From Rhodothermus profundi (GTDB lineage: Bacteria > Bacteroidota > Rhodothermia > Rhodothermales > Rhodothermaceae): 64,000 nucleotides of DNA. Below, in pieces: positions 22,743 to 31,257 of this stretch. Where the stretch lies: assembly GCF_900142415.1 (NCBI RefSeq), contig NZ_FRAU01000003.1, positions 188,307-252,306 of the forward strand, written 5' to 3'. Position numbers and translations under genes: made by a program. How positions within the stretch are numbered: position 1 is the first letter of the stretch; every line of letters begins with the position of its first letter. Under the pieces are notes generated by a model, which was given only the letters and a program-made list of their open reading frames with translations, was not told the DNA's origin and ran no database searches.

Positions 22743-24296
22743 ATGCAGACGATGAACAGACCTGCGCTTTTTTCAGAGCATCCAGCCCTGTCCAGGTTGT
22801 GCGCTCACCTGGCACGTATTGCTGACGTTCGGGCGGCGGCTGCGTTGTTGGAGTGGGATCAGGAGACGTACATGCCTTCAGGAGCTACAGGCGTTCGTGC
22901 CGAACAGCTCAGCACGTTACACCGGCTGGCGCACGAATGGTTCATCTCGGAAGAGACCGGAGTATTGCTGGAAGCCGCAGCCGCCGCAGTGTCCGGATGG
23001 CCCCCCGATGATCTGGCTGTTCGCCTGGTTGCCGTTGTCCGTGAAGACTATGATAGAGCGCGGCGGCTTCCGCCCGAGCTGGTAGCGGCCCTGGCTCGCA
23101 CGGAAACGGAGGCGCGCGAAGCCTGGAAGCAGGCCCGCCAGGAAAATAATTACATGCTTTTTGCGCCCTATCTGGAGCAGCTGCTCAACCTCAACCGCGA
23201 AAAGGCAGAAGCACTGGGCTACGAGGCGCATCCGTATGATGCGTTGCTGGAGCAGTACGAGCCAGGCATGACCACCGCCGACGTGCAGCGGCTTTTCGAG
23301 CAATTGCGGGCCCACCTGGTACCCCTGGTGCAGGAGCTTGGCGGCCAGTCGCAGCCGGCGCATGCGTTTCTCCATCGTCACGTAGATGCCGAGCGCCAGT
23401 GGAAGCTCAACCGCATGTTGCTAGAGGTAGTCGGCTTCGATCTTCAGCGCGGACGCCTGGATGCCTCCGTGCATCCCTTTAGCACCGGCATTGCGATTTC
23501 CGACGTGCGGCTGACCACCCGAATCGATCCGCACGACTTCACCAGCGGACTGTTTGCCACGCTCCACGAAGCTGGCCACGGCCTCTACGAGCAGGGCATC
23601 GATCCGGCCTTGGAGCGCACGCCCCTGGCTGACGGGGCCTCACTGGGTCTGCATGAGTCGCAGTCCCGTCTCTGGGAAAATTTGATCGGCCGCAGCCTGC
23701 CCTTCTGGGAATATTTTTTCCCCCACCTCCAACGGCTGCTGGAAGGCGTCCTGGACGATGTTTCTCTGGAGGCCTTTTACCGCGCTATCAATCGGGTGCA
23801 GCCTTCGCTGATTCGCGTCGAGGCCGATGAAGTAACCTACAACCTGCACATTCTGCTGCGCTTTGAGCTAGAGTTAGCCCTTCTGGAAGATAGTCTATCG
23901 GTACAGGACTTGCCAGAAGCCTGGAATGACCGCATGCAGTGTTACCTCGGCCTGCGACCGGTAACCTTCCGGGAAGGCGTGTTGCAGGATATTCACTGGT
24001 CACAGGGAGCTTTTGGGTATTTTCCGACCTATACATTAGGGAACCTGATGTCTGCCCAGCTTTGGGAAGCCCTGGAGCAAGAGATTGCAGACGTGGCCGT
24101 CTACATACGCAGGGGCGACTTTCATCCAGTGCTGGCCTGGCTGCGCCAGCAGATTCATCGCTATGGCCGCGCCTGGAAAGCTCCCGTTTTATTGCAGCAG
24201 GCCACAGGTAATCAGCTCAGGGTGGAACCCTGGCTGGCGTACATACGGAAAAAGTATCAGGCGCTGTACCCAACGGCGTCTGTTTCTTGGTCGTAG
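22743..24296 (+). CDS. Thermostable metallocarboxypeptidase, M32 (Taq carboxypeptidase) family
   Basis: The ATG at 22743 (517 aa) is preferred over upstream codons because family similarity starts at FSEHPALSRLCAHLARI. Zinc ligands are in LHEAGHGLYEQG (HEXXH, about residues 275-279). Other M32 signatures are visible: HPF, DVRLT, HESQSR, INRVQPSLIR and GVLQDIHW. The enzyme removes C-terminal residues from peptides in the cytoplasm and is a helical dimer in known structures. The upstream hairpin at 22615 may affect its expression. It is followed after 26 bp by the hibernation-factor gene, possibly co-transcribed. Confidence 0.93.
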   Translation: MQTMNRPALFSEHPALSRLCAHLARIADVRAAAALLEWDQETYMPSGATGVRAEQLSTLHRLAHEWFISEETGVLLEAAAAAVSGWPPDDLAVRLVAVVREDYDRARRLPPELVAALARTETEAREAWKQARQENNYMLFAPYLEQLLNLNREKAEALGYEAHPYDALLEQYEPGMTTADVQRLFEQLRAHLVPLVQELGGQSQPAHAFLHRHVDAERQWKLNRMLLEVVGFDLQRGRLDASVHPFSTGIAISDVRLTTRIDPHDFTSGLFATLHEAGHGLYEQGIDPALERTPLADGASLGLHESQSRLWENLIGRSLPFWEYFFPHLQRLLEGVLDDVSLEAFYRAINRVQPSLIRVEADEVTYNLHILLRFELELALLEDSLSVQDLPEAWNDRMQCYLGLRPVTFREGVLQDIHWSQGAFGYFPTYTLGNLMSAQLWEALEQEIADVAVYIRRGDFHPVLAWLRQQIHRYGRAWKAPVLLQQATGNQLRVEPWLAYIRKKYQALYPTASVSWS

Positions 24297-24322
24297 TTCA
24301 ATCACCAGCCTGGAGAACCTCC

Positions 24323-24652
24323 ATGGAGACGCCTGAAATTGCCTTTGAGTATTACAGTGAAAATCATGAATTGACCGATGCGCTGAAGGCTAAGGTGGAG
24401 CAGCGCATTCAGAAGCTGGCTAAAAAGCATCGGGACATCACGGGCGTGTCGGTCGCCGTGCAACAGGTTGAGCATAGCCATACTCCCCACGCCTACCGAG
24501 CGCGGGTCGTTATCTATCACCGGCCAGAAAACGTGGTGGCTACGGAGGTGGCCCCTACGGTCCAGGAGGCGCTGCTCAGCGCCCTGAACTCGGTGGAGCG
24601 TCAGGTGCGCGAGCAGCGACGTAAGCTTCGCGAAGCCTGGAAGCGTTCGTAA
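24323..24652 (+). CDS. hpf: Ribosome hibernation promoting factor (HPF/RaiA-type, short form)
   Basis: 109 aa from ATG 24323, preceded by GGAGAACC as ribosome-binding site; the upstream 12 codons in frame are not needed. The fold is given by HELTDALKAKVEQRIQKLAKKH, then VSVAVQQVEHSH, AYRARVVIYHRP and VQEALLSALNSVERQVREQRRKL. This is the HPF/YfiA pattern. The protein binds the 30S subunit in stationary phase and inactivates ribosomes. The long-form C-terminal dimerisation domain is absent. It ends just before a bidirectional terminator. Confidence 0.9.
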   Translation: METPEIAFEYYSENHELTDALKAKVEQRIQKLAKKHRDITGVSVAVQQVEHSHTPHAYRARVVIYHRPENVVATEVAPTVQEALLSALNSVERQVREQRRKLREAWKRS

Positions 24653-24654
24653 AA

Positions 24655-24688
24655 AAACAAGGGGCGGTTTATATACCGCCCCTTGTTT
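24655..24688. terminator. Bidirectional rho-independent terminator
   Basis: A 14-bp perfect stem (AAACAAGGGGCGGT / ACCGCCCCTTGTTT) with a 6-nt loop lies between convergent genes. It has an A-run on the left (24651-24657) and TTGTTTCT on the right, so it can stop transcription from both sides. Confidence 0.8.
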
Positions 24689-24712
24689 CTGCCCTTGCTC
24701 CTTGCAAAGCCT

Positions 24713-25171
24713 TTATTCGGAAGAGGAACGTGTAGCCCGGGGAGTTTTTTGCAGACGTCCGCCGCGCTGCCGCAGCAAATCTTCGCGTAAAAAGATCAGC
24801 AAGTAGTCGCGTGCCACCTGGCTTTCTATGCCCGCCTGTTCAGCGCGATCAAAAAACTCCGCAAAGCTCATCTCCTCGGGCAGCTGGGCCAGAAAAGCCA
24901 TGGCTTGCTGAAGCACTTCAGCCGACAGTTCTGGAAGGCCTTCCTCAGCAGGGGGTTGAATTTCTTGAAACAGGCGATACAGCGTAACTTCTTCTCGAAG
25001 GCGCCGATTTTCTTCCCGAAGCCGCTCGTTCTCTTCGATCAGTCGTTCAACCTCCCGCTGAAGCCAGGCCAACCGCTCCTGCACATACGCAATAAAATCT
25101 TTGGGGTCCAACGGCATCGAGAGCGCTTCTTCTGCAGGACGACTACGTACCAGATCCAGGCTTCTCGCCAT
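24713..25171 (-). CDS. Coiled-coil protein of unknown function
   Basis: About 152 aa from ATG 25171 (GTG at 25192 and ATG at 25117 are alternatives). A strong coiled coil covers the first half: FIAYVQERLAWLQREVERLI then EENERLREENRRLREEV, with leucine and glutamate heptads. The second half is helical (LSAEVLQQAMAFLAQLPEEM, FAEFFDRAEQAGI) and ends in a basic tail. No signal peptide or catalytic motif. It may be a scaffold or a DNA-associated bZIP-like factor, but no basic DNA-binding region precedes the zipper. Unrecognised family. Confidence 0.6.
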   Translation of the reverse strand: MARSLDLVRSRPAEEALSMPLDPKDFIAYVQERLAWLQREVERLIEENERLREENRRLREEVTLYRLFQEIQPPAEEGLPELSAEVLQQAMAFLAQLPEEMSFAEFFDRAEQAGIESQVARDYLLIFLREDLLRQRGGRLQKTPRATRSSSE

Positions 25172-25320
25172 TGGGATCCGTGGTGCTTCCACTTAACAAA
25201 TAGTGTCCGAAAAGTTCGGCTCAACCGACAAAAACTGTTGGCTCAGTAAATATGCGCCATTGGCGCATCCCCTGACGTAATTTATGGCGCATCTGTATGC
25301 CCCTGTCTCATGAGCTAAAG

Positions 25321-26142
25321 TTAAGCACAACAGCACTTATCAGGTAGCGTTTCCCGCGTAAATTGATGGCTACGGAACGTGATGAATCGGCGGGTGGAGG
25401 GATCGTAGCAGTGCTCCGTAATCAGCACGCTTCCTCTGGCAAGACGCATGACATTATAAAAATTCTTGTCTCGATGCGGACCTCGGCCCCGACTGCTTGT
25501 AGCAGTACCGGCGCTTACAACAACCAGACGATGGCCATCAGGGTACACCACGACCGGCTCTACATGCGCCACGTGCAGGTGTCCGCACAGGATAAATTCG
25601 ACCCCGACCTGAGCAGCCACCTGCAATGCCTTGCGAGCACCTCGCGCAATATCGTACGTTTCTACCGCCTGCAATGGCACCAGATGGTGGTGCACAACCA
25701 GGATGCGTACAGCCGACGGGGGCGCGCTGGCAAAGAACGTCTGCATGTAAACTAAGTCTTCGGCCGCAAGGCGCCCGCCTTTAACCGTAGCCCCATGCGC
25801 TGTATTCAACCCGAGGACGGCTGCTTCGCTGCAGACAAAAGACGGACGGAGCGTCGCGGAAATATACCGGCGGTAGCGAGCTAGCGGACGCACCAATCGG
25901 CTAAGCGGATACCACCAGGGATACACATCATGGTTGCCCGGCACCACCAGTACAGGAGATGGCAGCGCTTCCAGAAAGGCGCGTGCCGCTCGAAATTGAC
26001 TGCGGCGGGCACGCTGCGTCAGATCGCCGCTAATCACTACCAGATCCGGCCTCTGCCGGTGCACTGCACGCAACAGATCCTCGACGACGGCATCTGACGC
26101 CAGCCGTCCGAAGTGCAAGTCGGAAAGATGCACAAGTACCAT
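25321..26142 (-). CDS. Calcineurin-like metallophosphoesterase
   Basis: 273 aa with all metal-site motifs in order: LSDLHFG (Asp8, His10), VVISGDLTQ, VPGNHDVYPWW, VVHHH and GHLHVAH. This is the class III cyclic-nucleotide-phosphodiesterase-like/metallophosphoesterase fold binding two divalent metals. The C-terminus ends in CCCA, which is unusual. Substrate unknown. It is on the same strand as and downstream of the pyruvate dehydrogenase operon, 71 bp after E2 with a hairpin between, so it is probably a separate unit or reached by read-through. Confidence 0.85.
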   Translation of the reverse strand: MVLVHLSDLHFGRLASDAVVEDLLRAVHRQRPDLVVISGDLTQRARRSQFRAARAFLEALPSPVLVVPGNHDVYPWWYPLSRLVRPLARYRRYISATLRPSFVCSEAAVLGLNTAHGATVKGGRLAAEDLVYMQTFFASAPPSAVRILVVHHHLVPLQAVETYDIARGARKALQVAAQVGVEFILCGHLHVAHVEPVVVYPDGHRLVVVSAGTATSSRGRGPHRDKNFYNVMRLARGSVLITEHCYDPSTRRFITFRSHQFTRETLPDKCCCA

Positions 26143-26159
26143 AGCCCCGTAAACAGACA

Positions 26160-26178
26160 GGCGGCCCCGGGGACCGCC
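26160..26178 (-). terminator. Possible terminator after the PDH operon
   Basis: A GC-rich interrupted hairpin (GGCGG...CCGCC with an inner CCCC/GGGG pairing) is followed on the minus strand by TGTCTGTTT. It falls between the E2 stop (26214) and the metallophosphoesterase start (26142). Confidence 0.4.
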
Positions 26179-26213
26179 CGCCCCTAACGTCCTGACAGGC
26201 GTTCAGGTGCCCG

Positions 26214-27530
26214 CTACAACAGCAAATTGAGCGGTTCCTCCAGGTATTGCTGGACCGTCTTGAGAAAGCGCGCTCCGGTGGCCCCATCCACAATGCGGTG
26301 ATCGCAGGACAACGTCAGCCGCATCCGCTTGCCTGGCACAATCATGCCATTTTTCACGACAGGCACCTCCCGAATGGCCCCGATTGCCAGAATGCAAGCA
26401 TTGGGCGGATTAATAATGGCGGTGAACTCTTCAATGCCGTACATCCCCAGATTGCTCGTGGTAAAGGTAGCCCCTTCCATTTCTTCCGGTTGTAGCTTAC
26501 GCTGGCGAGCCTTTTCTGCCAGCGCTTGCGTTTCCTCCGCAATCTGGCCCAGGCCCTTCTGGTCAGCGTTGCGAATGACCGGCGTCACCAGTCCGTCCTC
26601 TAAGGCCACGGCAACCCCGATGTGGATTTCCTTCCAGCGACGGATTTCACCGTCCTGCTCCAGATACGAAGCATTGATTTCAGGGTGCTGACGCAGGGCC
26701 AGGGCGCAGGCTTTCGTAATCAGATCATTGAAAGAAATTCTGGGACGCCCCTGGGCTTCAGCCAGCTCGTTAAGCTGTTGACGGAAGGCAACCGCCTTCT
26801 CCACATCCACATCAACCGTCAGATAGAAATGCGGCGCGGTAAATTTACTCTGTGCCAGCCGCCGCGCAATCGTACGCCGCATAGGCGTGATTGGTACAGC
26901 TTCATAGGGCAGCTCCGGTGCCGGGGTAGGCGCAGCAGCAGGCGCCGGTGCAGGAGCTGCTGCAGGCGCGGGCGCAACCTCCTCAGCCGGCGGCCGCTGG
27001 CGCGCCAGCGCTGCTTCAATGTCGCGGCGCACAATACGTCCTTCCGGTCCCGTTCCCTGGATAGTGCGTAGATCTAGCCCATACTCTTTGGCCAGCTTAC
27101 GCGCCAGCGGCGAAGCCTTGATGCGCAACTCCGCGCCATCACCGGCGGCTGCGGTCGGCGCAGGGGCTCCGTCTCCCACGCGCGCTGGCTCAGCCTGCGG
27201 CGCCGCAGGCTGAGCCGGCTCTGCGGCCCCCTTCTCAGCAGGAACCTCGGCCTTGCCGCTGTAGCGGGCCAGAATCTCCGAAATGTCTTCGCCTTCCTCC
27301 CCCAGCACGGCAATGAGTCCACCGATGGGGACCGACTCACCCTCTTGTACCACTTTTTTCAACAGAACCCCATCGTCATAGACCTCCAGGTCCATAGTCG
27401 CCTTGTCTGTTTCCACCTGAGCGATCACGTCGCCCGCCGACACGCGCTGCCCTTCCTCCACCAGCCATGCCACCAATACCCCCTCTTCCATCGTGTCGCT
27501 CATCTTGGGCATTTCAACAGGAATCGCCAT
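26214..27530 (-). CDS. pdhC: Pyruvate dehydrogenase E2, dihydrolipoamide acetyltransferase
   Basis: 438 aa. The N-terminal lipoyl domain has the modified Lys43 in ETDKATMDLEV. An Ala/Pro-rich linker is followed by an E3-binding domain (SPLARKLAKEYGLDL...GRIVRRDIEAAL, about residues 133-170) and a second Ala/Pro linker. The C-terminal acyltransferase carries SCDHRIVDGATGARFL (His411, Asp415). It transfers the acetyl group from lipoate to CoA at the core of the complex. It is the third gene of the E1a-E1b-E2 operon. No lipoamide dehydrogenase (E3) gene is in this cluster. Confidence 0.93.
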   Translation of the reverse strand: MAIPVEMPKMSDTMEEGVLVAWLVEEGQRVSAGDVIAQVETDKATMDLEVYDDGVLLKKVVQEGESVPIGGLIAVLGEEGEDISEILARYSGKAEVPAEKGAAEPAQPAAPQAEPARVGDGAPAPTAAAGDGAELRIKASPLARKLAKEYGLDLRTIQGTGPEGRIVRRDIEAALARQRPPAEEVAPAPAAAPAPAPAAAPTPAPELPYEAVPITPMRRTIARRLAQSKFTAPHFYLTVDVDVEKAVAFRQQLNELAEAQGRPRISFNDLITKACALALRQHPEINASYLEQDGEIRRWKEIHIGVAVALEDGLVTPVIRNADQKGLGQIAEETQALAEKARQRKLQPEEMEGATFTTSNLGMYGIEEFTAIINPPNACILAIGAIREVPVVKNGMIVPGKRMRLTLSCDHRIVDGATGARFLKTVQQYLEEPLNLLL

Positions 27531-27562
27531 TGCCGTCTTTTTTGCTTGATGGTTCCGGGGGA

Positions 27563-28546
27563 TCAGTCCACGTACATTACCTTTTTGCAGGCCTCGTAGG
27601 CCGCCTCGACGCTGGGCATATAGTACTCAATCAGGTTTTTCGCGTAAGGCGCCGGCGTATCTTTAGCCGTTACGCGCAGCACCGGCGCATCCAGGTAGTC
27701 AAAAGCCCGTTGCTGAATCTGGAAAGCCACTTCCGAAGAGACGCTGGCAAAGGGATTGCTCTCGTCAATAATCACACAGCGGTTTGTTTTTTTGATAGAC
27801 TGCACGACCGCGTCGAAGTCGAATGGCCGAATCGTTCGCGGATCAATCACTTCGGCGCTGTATCCTTCCTCGGCCAGCCGATCGGCCACCTCCATAGCAA
27901 TCCAGTAGCTTTTCGAGTGCGCCACAATGGTTACATCCTCCCCTTCTCGAGCGATGCGAGCTTTCCCGAGCGGAATCAGATACTCGGGGTCTTCATTCAC
28001 CTCAGCCCGCATGCTGTACATCAACTCGCTCTCCAGGAAGATTACCGGATCGTCGTCGCGAATGGCCGATTTCAGCAGTCCCTTGGCATCATCCGGGTTT
28101 GAGGGGGCGACCACCTTCAATCCGGGGAAATAGCTATAGATCGATTCCGTTGACGTGCTGTGCGTGGCAGCTAGCTGCCCGGCTGCCCCGTTGGGTCCGC
28201 GAAAGACTATTGGGATTTTGAACTGTCCTCCCGACATGTAGCGGATTTTAGCCGCATTGTTGACGAGCTGGTCAAACGCCACAAAAGAAAAGTTGAACGT
28301 CATGAACTCCACAATCGGCCGCAGACCGTTCAGCGCGGCTCCAATGCCCAGTCCTGCAAAACCTGCTTCGCTGATGGGTGTGTCGATCACTCGTTTAGGG
28401 CCAAAGCGCTTGAGCATGCCCTCACTTACCTTATAGGCTCCATCGTACTGCCCGACTTCTTCACCAATGAGAAAAACGCGCTCGTCGCGCTCCATTTCTT
28501 CGATCATGGCGGCCCGAATGGCCTCGCGAAACTGCATAATGGCCAT
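27563..28546 (-). CDS. pdhB: Pyruvate dehydrogenase E1 component beta subunit
   Basis: 327 aa transketolase-like beta subunit: MQFREAIRAAMIEEMERDERVFLIGEEVG at the start (here split: MQFREAIRAAMIEEM, then ERVFLIGEEVGQYDGA), SEAGFAGLGIGAALNGLRP, GPNGAAGQLAATHS and VIDPRTIRPFD. It pairs with E1 alpha to form the ThDP site that decarboxylates pyruvate and acetylates the E2 lipoyl group. It lies 39 bp downstream of E1 alpha and 32 bp upstream of E2, all on the minus strand. The branched-chain oxoacid version is a possible alternative, but the length and pattern favour pyruvate. Confidence 0.92.
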   Translation of the reverse strand: MAIMQFREAIRAAMIEEMERDERVFLIGEEVGQYDGAYKVSEGMLKRFGPKRVIDTPISEAGFAGLGIGAALNGLRPIVEFMTFNFSFVAFDQLVNNAAKIRYMSGGQFKIPIVFRGPNGAAGQLAATHSTSTESIYSYFPGLKVVAPSNPDDAKGLLKSAIRDDDPVIFLESELMYSMRAEVNEDPEYLIPLGKARIAREGEDVTIVAHSKSYWIAMEVADRLAEEGYSAEVIDPRTIRPFDFDAVVQSIKKTNRCVIIDESNPFASVSSEVAFQIQQRAFDYLDAPVLRVTAKDTPAPYAKNLIEYYMPSVEAAYEACKKVMYVD

Positions 28547-28585
28547 GGTCTATCGCCTCGGTTAGGTTCTTGGAAGCTTGTTCCG

Positions 28586-29725
28586 TTAGCTCAGGAATGG
28601 ATAATCTGGCTGCACGTAAACGTCTTCGTAGATCGACTCCAGGGGAGGATACGGACTCTTTTCGGCAAACGCTACGGACGCCTGCACCTCTTTCTTGACG
28701 TCAGCATCAATCGCATCCAGCTCTTCGTTTGTTGAAAGTCCGTGCTGCAGGAGATAGCTTTTCAGGCGGATGATTGGATCTTCTTTCTTTTTGGCTTCCA
28801 GCTCTTCTTTTGTGCGATACTTGGCCGGGTCACTCATGGAATGCCCGCGGTAGCGGTAGGTGCGAATCTCTACAACAGACGGCTGATACTCTCGCGCCAT
28901 GGCTACATACTTGCGCAAGGCCTTGATCACACTGAACACATCCATGCCGTCCACCAGAGCCCCCGGCATGTTATAGCTGGCCGCATAGCGGTAAAATTCT
29001 GTGTTCGCAAAGGCCCGCCAGACCGCTGTGCCCATCGCGTACTGGTTATTCTCAATAATGAAGACAACGGGCAGTTGGTACAGCGCTGCCAGGTTCATGG
29101 ACTCATGTACGGTCCCCTGCCCCATAGCGCCGTCCCCAAAAAACGTCAGGCATACCCCCCCATCTTCCCGGTACTTGTGCGCAAAGGCAATTCCTACCCC
29201 GAGCGGCACATGTCCTCCTACAATCCCATGCCCTCCGAAAAACTTCTTTTCCGCCTTAAAAAAGTGCATCGATCCGCCCTTGCCCCGCGAGCACCCGTCA
29301 ATTTTACCGAACAATTCCGCCATGCACTCGTCAGCGGTCATCCCCAGCGCCAACGCAATGCCATGATCGCGATAGGCTGTGATCACCGAGTCATGGCCAA
29401 TGTTTATCGAATACGCAGCGCCGGTCGAAACCGCCTCTTCGCCAATGTACAGATGCAGGAAACCCGCAATTTTCTGTTTTCCGTACATCTGCGCGGCCCG
29501 CTCCTCAAAACGCCGCTGCAGCAACATATTGCGATAAATGTTCAAGAGGTCTTCCCGGCTCAGCCCAAGTTCTTCGTGCGTGTAGGCACCGGCCGGGTAC
29601 GTCTCGAACGTCTGCTCAAAGTGAATAGCCTTGGCGGGTACCTGCTGCAACAGCACCTGGCCATCTGCCAGACCGGCCTGATCTACTGAAGCCGCCTGTT
29701 GCTTTTTCCTGGTCTTGCTGGCCAT
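28586..29725 (-). CDS. pdhA: Pyruvate dehydrogenase E1 component alpha subunit
   Basis: 379 aa, the first gene of the operon. The ThDP-binding motif is GDGAMGQGTVHESMNLAALY followed by ENNQYAMGT, and the phosphorylation-loop-like segment is YRYRGHSMSDPAKYRTKEE. FGGHGIVGGHVPLGVGIAFA is also typical. An N-terminal extension of about 50 residues starts with the basic MASKTRKKQQ and does not match the core fold. It catalyses the decarboxylation step with E1 beta. The 214-bp region upstream is shared with the divergent GT2 gene and should hold the operon promoter. Confidence 0.92.
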   Translation of the reverse strand: MASKTRKKQQAASVDQAGLADGQVLLQQVPAKAIHFEQTFETYPAGAYTHEELGLSREDLLNIYRNMLLQRRFEERAAQMYGKQKIAGFLHLYIGEEAVSTGAAYSINIGHDSVITAYRDHGIALALGMTADECMAELFGKIDGCSRGKGGSMHFFKAEKKFFGGHGIVGGHVPLGVGIAFAHKYREDGGVCLTFFGDGAMGQGTVHESMNLAALYQLPVVFIIENNQYAMGTAVWRAFANTEFYRYAASYNMPGALVDGMDVFSVIKALRKYVAMAREYQPSVVEIRTYRYRGHSMSDPAKYRTKEELEAKKKEDPIIRLKSYLLQHGLSTNEELDAIDADVKKEVQASVAFAEKSPYPPLESIYEDVYVQPDYPFLS

Positions 29726-29939
29726 AGCAAATCCGTGATGCTTAGTTCAAAGCCCTGGCTATCGTTTGCCACCCTGTGGAAAGGGAGCGTTTAAAGATAC
29801 AACAAAGCTGCTGCGAAAGCGTAGATGAACCCCTGCCATTTCTTGAGATACCCGTGAACTTGAAGCGAAACAGGCTTGGGTCTTTGCCAGGTCTGTTGTA
29901 GTTTAAGGGCCACCCAACTGACCAGCAACTGCGCTGAAC

Positions 29940-30692
29940 GTGGTCGCTTCGCCAACGAGCTCAGCTACTCCAGACACACTCGTTGTCATTCCAACCTACA
30001 ACGAGGCCCAGAACATTACGCGACTGCTCCCCCAGGTGTTGGCTTTGCCCTGCCAGGTTTCCGTCCTGGTTGTGGACGACGCCTCCCCTGATGGAACCGC
30101 TGAGCGCGTGCGAGCGCTGCAACCCCAGTACCCAAACCGCCTGTTCCTCATTGAGCGTACGGGCAAGCTAGGCCTGGGATCCGCCTATCTGACTGGCTTC
30201 CGCTTCGGGCTGGAACGAGGCTATACCTATCTGGCCGAAATGGATGCCGACCTCTCGCACGATCCAGAAGATCTGCCGCGGCTGCTGGATCCACTGCGTC
30301 GCAACGAAGCGGATGTGGTTATCGGTTCTCGCTACATCGGCGGCGTGCGCATCATCAACTGGCCACTCTCGCGGCTGATTCTCTCCTACAGCGCCAGCCT
30401 CTATACCCGGCTGATCACCTGCATTCCGGTCTGTGACGTCACCTCAGGATTTAAGTGCTATCACCGACGCGTGCTTGAATCTATCGACCTGGAACGCATC
30501 CGATCCAACGGCTATTCTTTCCAGATCGAAATGAAGTACCGGGCCTGGCGCAAGGGATTCCGCCTTCTGGAGGTGCCCATTATCTTTACCGACCGCCAGG
30601 AGGGCTCTTCCAAAATGAGCAAAGCCATTGTCTGGGAAGCTGCCTGGAAAGTCTGGGAGCTCCGGCTGCGCGATCTGTTCGGAACCCTTTAA
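29940..30692 (+). CDS. GT2 polyprenol-phosphate mannosyltransferase-like glycosyltransferase
   Basis: 250 aa from a GTG at 29940. GT-A fold: TLVVIPTYNEAQNI, VLVVDDASPDGTAERV, then the DXD region YLAEMDADLSHDPEDLP, and the family-specific GSRYIGGVRIINWPLSRLI and DVTSGFKCYHRRV. These match dolichol/polyprenol-phosphate mannose synthases lacking the C-terminal membrane domain. It would transfer mannose (or glucose) from GDP- or UDP-sugar to a lipid phosphate on the inner face of the membrane. No ribosome-binding site is obvious, as is usual in this phylum. Confidence 0.88.
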   Translation: MVASPTSSATPDTLVVIPTYNEAQNITRLLPQVLALPCQVSVLVVDDASPDGTAERVRALQPQYPNRLFLIERTGKLGLGSAYLTGFRFGLERGYTYLAEMDADLSHDPEDLPRLLDPLRRNEADVVIGSRYIGGVRIINWPLSRLILSYSASLYTRLITCIPVCDVTSGFKCYHRRVLESIDLERIRSNGYSFQIEMKYRAWRKGFRLLEVPIIFTDRQEGSSKMSKAIVWEAAWKVWELRLRDLFGTL

Positions 30693-31174
30693 AAGATGGG
30701 GCCCCTTTCTCTGGAATCAACTAAATTATCTGGCCCGGCATGAACCGTATGTGCCCCCTGCCACCATCCCGGATAGGCTTTTAAAATTCCCTCTTTGCCC
30801 GGACTATTCCTGGCTTCAACATGAGGCTTGTTTAAAACCCATGGCGAAAGGGGCGAAATTATAAAGGAGGCCCTGTAGTTTATATCCGGTCGCTGTACCG
30901 GAGCGCCCGAGCCCCAGCCCGAGGCCTGGCGCCCCTGCCCTCAACCAGCGCAAGCCAATAGGAGTGCGCTATATGCCACGTCGGTTTCAGCCAGAAACCC
31001 TGCAATAGCAGGGACACATACTTTGGGGCTTTACGTTCATGCAGCAGTCCCTGGCCAGAAGTGGCTCCTTTTTTCTGCGGGAAGCGGGAAACGGCCAACG
31101 AGCCACACCTCAGCCCACGCCTGATGCAATTTTATGCAGAAAGATGAAAAAACCGGAAGTCTGGATGGACGCAA

Positions 31175-31200
31175 GCAGCGCCTCCAGGCACTGCTTTTTT
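31175..31200 (+). terminator. Terminator-like hairpin in the intergenic region
   Basis: GCAGCGCCT (31175-31183) pairs with AGGCACTGC (31186-31194), with one non-canonical C-A pair and a very short loop, and runs into TTTTTT (31195-31200). The nearest plus-strand gene ends 480 bp upstream, so it would end either a long 3' UTR or an unseen RNA. Confidence 0.4.
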
Positions 31201-31214
31201 ACAGCGGCTTTTTG

Positions 31215-31222
31215 TACTTTTG
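31215..31222 (+). promoter_or_regulatory. Candidate -7 element TACTTTTG
   Basis: An exact match to the Bacteroidetes -7 consensus TAnnTTTG, 36 bp upstream of the PhoD-like gene. The -33 TTG is not obvious; a T-run lies at about that distance. Confidence 0.4.
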
Positions 31223-31257
31223 ACGCCGGAACGCGATGATCAATCAGGCCTGTTATC

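Larger units (their letters stand above)
30693..31257. other. 565-bp intergenic region without a supported gene
   Basis: No convincing coding frame on either strand. It holds a terminator-like hairpin with a T6 tract (31175-31200) and a TACTTTTG -7 element (31215-31222) for the next gene. Nothing resembling SRP RNA, tmRNA, RNase P RNA or a known riboswitch was recognised. A small RNA ending at the hairpin is possible. Confidence 0.4.

Noticed and set aside
26622-27071. 149-aa plus-strand frame opposite the E2 gene
   Set aside because: Arg/Ser-rich product from reading the Ala/Pro linker backwards; a shadow of pdhC.
31039-31239. 66-aa plus-strand frame before the PhoD-like gene
   Set aside because: Crosses the terminator hairpin and promoter element and has no coherent protein character.
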